Origin: Neoarius graeffei
Taxonomy: Eukaryota > Chordata > Actinopteri > Siluriformes > Ariidae
NCBI RefSeq assembly: GCF_027579695.1
Contig: NC_083590.1
Span: forward strand, 17,342,446 to 17,406,445
DNA: 64,000 bases
Direction of reading: 5' to 3'
The translations under genes were made by a program, and so were the position numbers. The notes beneath the pieces are model-generated. The model did not search any database. It was not told the DNA's origin and was given only the letters and a program-made list of their open reading frames with translations. Shown here one piece after another: positions 55,927-64,000 of the stretch (position 1 is the first letter of the stretch; the number at the start of each line of letters is the position of its first letter).

Positions 55927-55930
<4 letters not shown>
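55283..55930. other. No gene seen
   Basis: Contains a dispersed repeat end near 55600 (ACCTTCTGACCAATCAGAAC). No exon was recognised. Confidence 0.45.

Positions 55931-55974
<44 letters not shown>
55931..55974. repeat. (CT)n microsatellite
   Basis: About 22 perfect CT units. Confidence 0.97.
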
Positions 55975-55977
<3 letters not shown>

Positions 55978-56229
55978 ACTCGGTCAGTCATCTGGCAGGG
56001 ACAGGAAGTTGATAAAGGACAGCACAGTGTGATGGCTGAACCTGAAACCACACCCTCACACTCAAACTAAAAAAAAAAATGTCCTTTTCATTTTAGATTT
56101 TTTTTTTTGGCTTTTTGAGATTTGATGTGTTTTTTTCCCCGAGAAGGAAGAACCTGAGGAGTACGACTTTACTGGATGAGTGAACTAAGCCCACTTTGAT
56201 TGACAGGTCTGAGCCTTCTGTCCTCTTTT

Positions 56230-56234
56230 CCCCT

Positions 56235-56294
<60 letters not shown>

Positions 56295-56703
56295 CAAAGT
56301 TTTCTGTATGTCTGCTCTCTCTCCATCTTTTTTCTGTTCTCTCTATCTTTTTTCTGTATGTTTGTTCTCTCTCTCTCCATCTTTTTTCTGTATGTTCTCT
56401 CTCTCCATCTTTTTTCTGTATGTTTGCTCTCTCTCTATCTTTTTTCTGTATGTTTGTTCTCTCTCTCTCCACAAATTCATTCCTGTGTCTAATTTTTTTT
56501 GTTTTCGTATTTGCTTCACTCTTTTTCCTTCTCAAATCATTCTCAGTTGTTTTCCTCCCTCTTCCTCCATCTCATTTTTATGCTTTTTTGTCAATCTTAT
56601 TTTTCCTTTCCTGCTTTCTATCTGTTCATTGTCTTTCTCATGCCCTCTTTCTCTCTATTTGACCTTCTCTCTGTCTACTCATTCTATTCTCTCCTCCAGA
56701 GTG

Positions 56704-56735
<32 letters not shown>

Positions 56736-56740
56736 CGCCT
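56230..56740. repeat. Long pyrimidine-rich tract with (TATC)n and ~30-bp minisatellite
   Basis: (TC)n and (TATC)n at 56235-56294, then several units of TCTCTCCATCTTTTTTCTGT between 56310 and 56470, then further C/T-rich sequence to (TC)n at 56703-56730. The strand is strongly asymmetric and gives low-complexity Ser/Leu/Phe frames. Confidence 0.9.
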
Positions 56741-56874
56741 TGATAAGATTTTTGACCACTACGGCAATGACCTTTGATCTTGATTGCCATTCACCAATAA
56801 GCTTTTTGATTGATATGTCAGCACATCAGAGGCTCTACTGCAAAGACTTTGAAAGGAAGGAATGAAGAAGGATG

Positions 56875-56875
<1 letters not shown>

Positions 56876-56939
<64 letters not shown>
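56876..56939. repeat. (AC)n microsatellite
   Basis: About 32 perfect CA units. Confidence 0.97.
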
Positions 56940-56943
<4 letters not shown>

Positions 56944-56959
56944 ATGGCCATGTTGAACC

Positions 56960-57220
56960 CCCTCCCCCTCCTCCTGAGCTCGTCTTAATGAAATGAGTCC
57001 CGGGCTGTTTATTAAACGATGGAATTTGGCGTTTCCACATGGGCAAGGAATGTTATCAGGCCAAAAACAATCCTGCCTGTGGTTTCACCCACATTAGCCA
57101 CAGCTTTTTAAAAATCCAGAAGTTTCTTATCGAACGTGACACCTGCATCTCCGAATGGCACTTCCCTCATTCATTGGCATGTATTTGGGTGAACAGACTC
57201 CAAGGTGCTTTGTGGAGATT

Positions 57221-57255
<35 letters not shown>

Positions 57256-57560
57256 CTTATTTTATCATTTCGTGAGTCTGGACTGCATCCAGAAGTTTTT
57301 TTTTTTTGTCTTGTTGTTGTAATTAGAAAGCCTTTTAAGCGATAACAGCTGGTGGAGAATATGAATATGGAGAGAAGTGAGCCAGTTTTGCTTAAGATAG
57401 ACAGACTCTCCCCCTCCTTCCTCTCTCCATCTCTCACACATCCCCACCGTTGTCTTGTGTTCATTACACCCAGGCCGTCTCCAGAGTTTATTACAGCACT
57501 GTAATATAGTGCTTATTAAACAGTGCTGCTGTAGCCATAAAGACTTTCCTCTGCTCATCC
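56960..57560. promoter_or_regulatory. Candidate conserved non-coding block in the ZFPM2 intron
   Basis: Repeat-free except for (GA)n at 57222-57252. It has enhancer-like content: TTATCAGG and GCGATAACAG (GATA-type), TGTAATTAGAAAG and CCATAAAGAC. No coding frame is present. Conservation is not testable here. Confidence 0.3.
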
Positions 57561-57949
57561 CAGGACTCTCTGCTTCTCTGTTTTGAGGAGGTAAATATCC
57601 AGTACATCACTCCTCACAGTCAGTTACACGAACACGGAGACAAAAACAACATAATTCTGACTTCCAACTTCTGAGGAAAATCAAACGCAGCACCTTTCAC
57701 ACTGGATTTTTAAGTCAAAATGTTATATCAGTGTGTGTGAGGAAGGTTATGTGTACAAAGGTTCAGGTTATGGAGCTGCTTAAGTCTTTTTTATTCAGAC
57801 TACATAAATCACCTGTGTAGCTCACGCCTCCGAGGTGGCCAGATTTTTCTGGAATGCTTAAAAGTTCATTTCTGGTAAATAATTAGGAGGCACTCTTTCA
57901 GTGTTTAGTCATCATTTTGTCATTTTCAGCTTTATGTGCCATGAACTAG
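57561..57949. other. No gene seen
   Basis: Repeat-poor intron-like sequence. Confidence 0.4.
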
Positions 57950-58475
57950 TATTGTAGTACTTGAGAACAGTCTTGGTCTCAAGACCACTTTTTGAAGGTC
58001 TTGGTCTCATCTTGGAATCGACCGCATTTTTCCTTGGTATTGTCTCGTTCTCGGACATAGAGGACTTGGGATTTTATTTCAAGGCTAGTCAAGACCACAA
58101 GTGTGGGAATTTCACTAAATTATCTGATCGATTTGTTAACATCGTTACTGTAATTGGATGTAAAATTTCCTTCTTCAAATGCGACAAATAATGTGACTCA
58201 TTGCTAATTTGAATTTTTTTTCTTCCTGTCAACAGCTGTCACCCCTCCCCCACTCCCTTCACACACACTGGTCTGGTTCTGGTCTTGACTCGGTCTCGCC
58301 CTGTCTTGGTCTTTACTTGATCTCAATCCCTCAAAGTCTTGGTCTTGTCTCAGTCTCGATACACTCTGGTCTTGGTCTTGACTTGATCTCAACCCCTCAA
58401 AGTCATGGTCTCGTCTTGGTCTCGATGCACTGTGGTCTTGTTCTTGACTTGGTCTCGGGTTAGGTACACTACCGT
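57950..58475. repeat. Dispersed element with GGTCTTGGTCTCG arrays
   Basis: Degenerate units of TCTTGGTCTCGACTTGG-type sequence at 57970-58060 and 58265-58455 surround a non-repetitive middle. It is similar in kind to the arrays at 40865-41690. Minus-strand frames of Ser/Gln/Asp repeats are artefacts. Confidence 0.7.
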
Positions 58476-59590
58476 GAATGCATGAACACAAAGAAAATCA
58501 GCTAAAAGTTTGTAAATATGGTTGAAATTTTCAGTTCGGTTTGGTTCATGAAATCACTTTCACATAACTTTACGACATGATTAATAAATAAGTACCAATG
58601 ACAATTGTTACCAGTGCTCTACAAATACAACTTAATTGAATCTGAATTGAGAAACCCCAATGCACAGGATCTTTAGCTAATGTGAGTCTTCATAATCTGG
58701 AGCTCTAAAAGCTCCTCCCATGTTTTGGGGTTTGTTCATTGGTGAAAAGGGAACAGGACACTCACGAAGAAAATCATAAATATTGTTGAAAAGTGTCCTG
58801 GTTTGCCTGAGATGTCAAATATAGCATAAGGAGAAGAAAATAAAAGCTCAGATAGAAGGCAATAGATGATGATGATGATGATGATGATGAGAGTGTATGA
58901 GAGACCATCATCTTTCCCAGCATGCACTGAGTAAATAATCGCAGCGCCTCAGTAAAGGATTTCACTCCGTGACTGACACTCCATGTAAATCACGTTATTA
59001 TCTCAGCGAACAGATCATCCCTCAGCTCGGTCTTTCACATTTACAGTGATTTGATTATTTTCAAACAAAACATTAGCAAGAATGTCTTTAGTCCACGAGT
59101 TCATTGGAAAACAATTTCTTTCACTTTCTTTTTTATCACAGCGTCCACAGAATCACGGTTCAGGATGCTCTATTTTTTCCAGGTAATGGGATAGAAGAAG
59201 AGAGCGAGGAAGGAGGAAGGGAGCAATGCCCCTCGAGCGGGCGTTTCTGCAGGGAGAGGATTATACGCTAGCTTCCAGCACTGCTCTCGATTGGTTTCAG
59301 GGAAAAAAACTCAATTAAACTTCTCCACCAAATTTTTCTATCAAACAGAAGTTCCTCCAGCGTGTGGATAACATTCCAGTCATATTTCCCCTGAAAATGT
59401 TTTTATTTTTTTGGGGAATAAGTAATAAAAAATGTTCCAGGGGAAAGAAATGTTAGTGTGTGAAGAGTGATGAGTGGAAAAGCCAGAACCAAAGCAAAAA
59501 GGAAGTCAACAGTACATCATAATGAATTGTGTCATTTATTAACTTTTATTTACTTTCTGTTTACCTCATTGGCATTTTAGCTCTGCCCTG
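58476..59590. other. Repeat-poor intron sequence, (GAT)n at 58865-58890
   Basis: The part at 58890-59110 (AATAATCGCAGCGCCTCAGT, CACGTTATTATCTCAGCG) looks unusually complex and could be regulatory. No gene was seen. Confidence 0.35.
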
Positions 59591-59639
59591 GACACACACC
59601 GATCATCCATAACATTAAAACCACCAGTCTAATATTGTG

Positions 59640-60131
59640 TAGATCCCCCTTGTGTCACCAAAAGAGCCATGACCCATTGAGACCTGGGCTCCACAAGACT
59701 GTTGAAAGTGTGCTGTGGTATCTGGCACCAAGATGTTAACAGCTTATCCTGTACGTTGTGAGATGGAGTCTTCATGGATTGGACTTGTTTATCCAGTACA
59801 TCCCACAGATACTCAATCAGATTCTGGGGAATTTGGAGGCCATGTCAACACCTTGAACTCATCTTATTCCTGAACAATGGCAGCTCACATTATCCTGCTG
59901 AAAGAGGCCACTGTTATTAGGAAATACTGTTGCTTTTGCCAAGAAAGGGTGTACTTGATCTGCAACAATGTTTAGGTAGGTGGTACATGTCAAAGTCACA
60001 TCCACATGAATGCCAGGACTCAGGTTTCCCAGCAGAACTTTCCCCAGAGCATCACACTGCCTCTGCCAGCTTACCTTCTTCCCATAATGCATCCTGGTGC
60101 CATGTCTTCCCCAGGCAAGCAACACACACAT
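59640..60131 (-). pseudogene. Broken Tc1 transposase, C-terminal part (family C)
   Basis: The minus-strand frame at 60131-59859 includes LGKVLLGNLSPGIHVDVTLT and the catalytic-block FQQDNVSCH. The LNPIE-like block and C-terminus follow in other frames down to about 59640. The N-terminal part continues beyond the hAT insertion (61320-61730) and is also broken. Confidence 0.8.
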
Positions 60132-60171
60132 GATTCATCAGACCAGACCACCTTCTTCCATTGCTCCATGG

Positions 60172-61318
60172 CAGGGCCGCTGACAGCTTTGGCTGGGCCC
60201 GGGACAAAATGCTCTGAATGGGCCCCCCCAACAACCTCCCCCCCCCGGGCCAACCCACACACACACACCCACCTCTCTTATCCCAGTCTCCCAGTCTCTA
60301 CTCACTCCAACCCTTAAATGACAGGTATTCAAAAAACATTTCACTGAATCTTTCCCCCCTGTACTGTAACGGAATAAGCGGTTACTGTTATTTTGTATCC
60401 TTTAACCGAACGCCATTAAATGTATTCCGTTACGCCCCAAGCCTGCATGCGACAGCCCCCGCAATGCCTTCCTAAACTCGTGGATAGTCTACTATAATCA
60501 CGCGATTGGGGTGCTCTTGAAGGAGCAGCGATGGACGGGGGATTTCGGGCAGGGCTGGGGGCGAACATAGTATACTGTGCGTGCGTACTGTCCAGTGTGA
60601 AAAGCAGAGAAGAACACACCGCTCGAGAAACGGCGGGATATGATTGCGGGCTAATGTGAATATTCTTAGCTTCAATCAGATATATGAAACACAATGTTAT
60701 TAAGCCGTTGTGGTTATGAAATGATTCAATGCCCTGTGCGTTTGATATGGTGTTCAGTGTGACTTGCTCTCCCCTCGTTTGTAACATGAATTGCATGCCG
60801 CGCGTGCCTTGGTTGGGGTTACTTTACGGGGCTGGAAAAAGTTGTCTGTGTCTTACCTGGCTCAGCTGCCCCACTGCCTTTGCTAGTACCTGCTGCATCA
60901 TCCGAATCTTTAAAATATTTATGCAGTGAGCCCCTGAGTCTCTTGGTTTCTTCCTCTCTTTTCTTTTCTTTTCTTTTCTGTGCTCCTGACTTGTGCATGT
61001 TGGCAAATGGCACGCACGCTGATTGTCGAAGCGCTATGATCGAACGATGTCATTTTTTTCCCCTTAATCAAAGAGTCAGATCAAACCATTTTTGCATTAG
61101 GGGTGGTAGGGGGTTCTTGACGCCTTTTTCAAAGACAATAAAGGCAAAAGATCTAGAAATCATTTATTGAATGCAAATATAGCACATTTCTCCCCCAAAT
61201 CAACACATTTTAAAATGAAATAAAATAATCACAACTTCATGAGAGCCCAGTTCTGGGCCCTCCCCATTCCTGGGCCCGGGACAACATACCCGTTTGTCCC
61301 CCCCTGTCGGCGGGCCTG
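60172..61318 (-). mobile_element. Internally deleted hAT element with 8-bp TSD
   Basis: The terminal repeats CAGGGCCGCTGACAG (60172) and CTGTCGGCGGGCCTG (ending 61318) are flanked by CTCCATGG at 60164-60171 and 61319-61326. This is the 8-bp duplication typical of hAT. Only the start of a transposase gene remains. Confidence 0.92.
60819..61013 (-). pseudogene. hAT transposase N-terminal fragment
   Basis: The 64-codon frame has a basic start, KSGAQKRKEKKREEETKR, then GSLHKYFK, which is the usual opening of ZMYM1-like hAT transposases. No zinc finger or catalytic part follows, because the element is internally deleted. Confidence 0.7.
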
Positions 61319-61850
61319 CTCCATGGTCCAGTTCTGATAATCACATCCACATTGTAGGCATTTTTGATGGTGGACAGGGCTCAACATGGGCATTCTGACC
61401 GGTCTACAGCTACGCAGCCCCATACACAACAAGCTATGGTGTGTTCTGACACCTTTCTATCACAGCCAGCATTAACTTTTTCAGCAATTTGTGCTACACT
61501 AGCTCTTCTCCGGTATCAGACCAGATGGGCTACTCGTTGCTCCCCACACACATCAATGAGCCTTGGGAGCCCATCACAGGTTCTTGGTTGTCCTTCCTTG
61601 GACCACTTTTAGTAGGTACTAATGACTGCATATCAGGGACACCCTACAAGACCTGCTTTTTTGAAGATGCTCAGACCCAGTCATCTAGCCATCACAATTT
61701 GGCCCTTGAGTAACTCAGATCCTTACGCTTGCCCATTTTTCCTGTGTCCAACAGATCAACTTCAAGAACTGGCCATGCTGCCTAATACCCCTTAACAAGT
61801 GTCATTTAGAATACTAATGACAGCAACACCATGAGTAACACCATTATTAT

Positions 61851-62264
61851 ATATTTTTTTAAATTCCATTTATGAATTAGCTTAGCTAATGTAATCATTT
61901 GAAAGCTTGTATTCTACACACTGGGAAAATTACCAACCTTTATTACCACCTGACTGCCAGCAACCAGCAAGTCAGTAGGAAAGGCTGGCTCGATATGAAA
62001 TACTACTATAATGTTTAGGTTTTATACTGAATCCTAGTATACTAGAAGGTCGAGTGTTTATACTAGAAGACGAACCATTCAAAAAACTGTCTCAATGCTA
62101 GAATAAATAGAATTAAGTCTAACAAGACTTCTGGATAGTAAAAAGAAAGAAAAAGAAAAAGAAATAGTCTGTTTTCACACTTGAAGGTTTGATTTTTAAC
62201 CACCAGCACAAGTTTAAGTGTAATTCTATGTGAGGTTCAGCATTTTTTATGGAAAAAATTGTCA
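61851..62264. other. No gene seen
   Basis: AT-rich sequence between two repeats. Confidence 0.4.
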
Positions 62265-62790
62265 CATTTAACAATTACTCCACAAAATCAAGTCGTACAT
62301 GAGCTGATAGCTGATGAGATGCGTAGCACTGAGTTGGCTATAAGCCATGTCCGATGTGACTGAGTGGAATAACTGTTTTATTCTATCTACATTCACTAGA
62401 TTTTGAAAAACAGAGGATTTTTATTTTTGCTTTTTGCAAATTCAATAAATAAAAACTTTATACAAAAAGTCCGACACAATCATTTATGCTTTGAATGTAA
62501 ACAAACCGGCAAAATGACAGGAGCAATTTGTGAAAAATGCGATGATAATAATTCTTGAAAAATAAAAAAGATACCTTCATACCATCAAACACTTTCATTC
62601 GATATTTCCTTGCTTTTTTGTATTTTTGGGGGTTTTGTTTTCGAGTAGAGTTTTTATTTCGTCCTCGGTTGCTTGAGCATTTTGTTTTTCTCTACTCACG
62701 GTATATGAGCTGGTATCCTAGTAGTAGAGTCAACAATCAGAGTGTGCGATTGCTCATATCCAGTGAATGTGGATAGAATAATTATTGACG
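62265..62790. mobile_element. TIR element (ATTCTATCCACATTC repeats), copy 2, uninterrupted
   Basis: Similar along its length to 43205-43682 plus 45291-45352. It gives the empty version of the Tc1 family-B insertion site near 62720 (GGTATCCTAGTAGTAGAG). Confidence 0.75.
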
Positions 62791-62984
62791 GAGTTAAACC
62801 TTAAATCTTTATTGGACGGGTTAGCATAACCTTAACCTCTAATTACTCTTTTACCCAGCAACTAACCAGGCAAAGACAAAGCATGACACTGTTTTTCAAA
62901 AAAAAAAAAAATAATAATTGTCACTCAATATCTATTTATGCTGTATAAAACCTCTAAATTAAATTCTAATATAAACCCTTCATT

Positions 62985-63524
62985 CTCACTGGCCACTTTA
63001 TTAGGAACACCCATCCATCTGCTGTTTGATGCGGTTCTCTAATCAGCTGATCTCTTGATGCATGAAATAATGCAGATACAAATCAAGAGCTTCAGTTAAA
63101 CATCAGAATAGGAAAAATTGTGATCTCAAAGTGTGACTTTCTTTCACTGTGGCATGGGTGTTGGTTTGAGCCAGATGGACTGGTGGTTTGAGTGTTTTCA
63201 GAAATTGCTGATCTCCTGGGGTTTTCACACACAACAGTCTCTAGAGTTTACACAGAATGGTGCGAAAAACAGAAAACACTGAGTGAGTGAGGGACAGTTC
63301 TGTGGGTGGAAACAAATGCATTCAACAATGCATAAGAGAGGTCAGAGGAAAATGGCCAGATTGGTTCAGGAAGGATACAGTAACTCATATAATCACTCTT
63401 TACAACCGTGGTGAGCAGAAAAGCATCTCAGCATGCAACAGCAGAACACATTGGGTTCCACTCCTGCTGCCAAGAACAGGGGTCTTAGAATCAAGAACAT
63501 TATTAAAGTGGCCGCTGAGTGACT
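62985..63524 (+). mobile_element. Internally deleted Tc1-like element (family D)
   Basis: Ends CTCACTGGCCACTTTATTAG and TTATTAAAGTGGCCGCTGAG (inverted), about 540 bp. The inside keeps part of a transposase N-terminal region in broken frames. Confidence 0.8.
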
Positions 63525-64000
63525 CATACATGATTCACGTGAACCACAACATCCTCCCATTTCCCTTTCATTTCATTACAGTTACAGACTGCCATGAACT
63601 CTCCCAGACAGGAGGTGAGAGCGTATAAGCTGGGCGGAGTGACAGATAGAGAGAAAGATGATAAGTCCGAGGCCCAGATGATGAGGTGTGCACTATCTAA
63701 TGACCAGAATGAAGTGAAGCTTCAGCCCTTTAAGCCTCGTCACCTCCTCATCCCTTCATCTGCTGTGATCAAACCGGGATTTACGACACCTCGTAGCATC
63801 CGGCAGCTCTATAATCTCACATATTCCCTCCTCCCTGCAGCACCTGACACTTCTAGCGTGACAGTCACTCGAGATAAGCCGAAATCACTCCGACTGGATT
63901 GAGAGCAGGTATAAAACACACGCTTAACCGTTTTATTCCCTCTGCTTTTACCACTCGTGCACTTTCTAGTATTGTAGTGTATTTGTTTATAGCCTGCCAG
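63525..64000. other. No supported gene
   Basis: GC-richer than its surroundings. The 102-codon plus-strand frame at 63594-63902 has no domain I know, and minus-strand reading gives no ZFPM2 exon. It may be regulatory DNA. Confidence 0.35.

Larger units (their letters stand above)
59596..61850 (-). mobile_element. Tc1-like element, family C, copy 2, with a hAT inside
   Basis: The left end, ACACCGATCATCCATAACAT, is at 59596. The right end is decayed and is placed only roughly at 61800-61850. The same family's right end opens the window. A hAT insertion occupies 60172-61318. Confidence 0.75.

Noticed and set aside
56196-56865. Frames of 98 and 221 codons
   Set aside because: They are low-complexity translations of CT-rich microsatellites.
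63594-63902. 102-codon plus-strand frame
   Set aside because: No domain, no splice or repeat context. It was also checked on the minus strand for a missing ZFPM2 exon, without a match.
35668-64000. Remaining upstream ZFPM2 exons
   Set aside because: I looked on the minus strand for the expected Trp-Leu-Leu-Asp-type segment before the PR-like exon and saw none. It probably lies beyond the window.

Overview
The window is vertebrate nuclear DNA, almost certainly from a ray-finned fish (teleost). The evidence is intron-split vertebrate genes, very many Tc1-like transposons, hAT elements, a chromodomain-bearing Ty3/gypsy retrotransposon of the Tf1/sushi type, and about a dozen copies of a tRNA-derived SINE that resembles the fish DANA/mermaid repeats. 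I cannot name the species. There are no bacterial features, no CRISPR array and no canonical tRNA or rRNA gene.

Two host genes can be supported, both on the minus strand. (1) A C-type lectin of the CD209-like type. Its carbohydrate-recognition domain lies in three exons at 3457-4037, and a probable signal-anchor/coiled-coil exon lies at 16924-17158. The roughly 12.9 kb between them is filled with repeats, including the LTR retrotransposon. (2) The 3' half of ZFPM2 (FOG2), a GATA cofactor. A PR/SET-like-region exon is at 35527-35667, the first zinc-finger exon at 30880-31104, and the large terminal exon at 28304-30522 carries the CtBP-binding motif and six more fingers. Splice phases agree across all three exons. 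The remaining upstream exons were not found, so 35.7-64 kb is probably the inside of a very long ZFPM2 intron.

Mobile DNA dominates the rest. At 7.2-13.1 kb a young LTR retrotransposon (7445-12751, minus strand; LTRs differ at 1 of 487 positions; TSD TACCT) sits inside a foldback element with arms of about 210 bp. The retrotransposon shows gag, a -1 frameshift signal, protease, RT, RNase H, integrase and chromodomain. Its 11-nt primer site is complementary to the predicted 5' end of its own RNA, as in the self-priming Tf1/sushi group. At 31-35 kb two Tc1-type elements fill most of one ZFPM2 intron. At 43-45, 47-54 and 59.6-61.9 kb there are nested DNA transposons whose order of insertion can be read from target-site duplications. 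SINE copies are scattered throughout, most with clean 10-13 bp TSDs, and fall into two tail subfamilies.

Repeat-poor stretches around 39.0-39.5, 57.0-57.55 and 58.9-59.1 kb look like candidate conserved regulatory DNA within the ZFPM2 intron. I found no wholly new biological system. The most distinctive mechanism visible is the self-priming, frameshifting retrotransposon.
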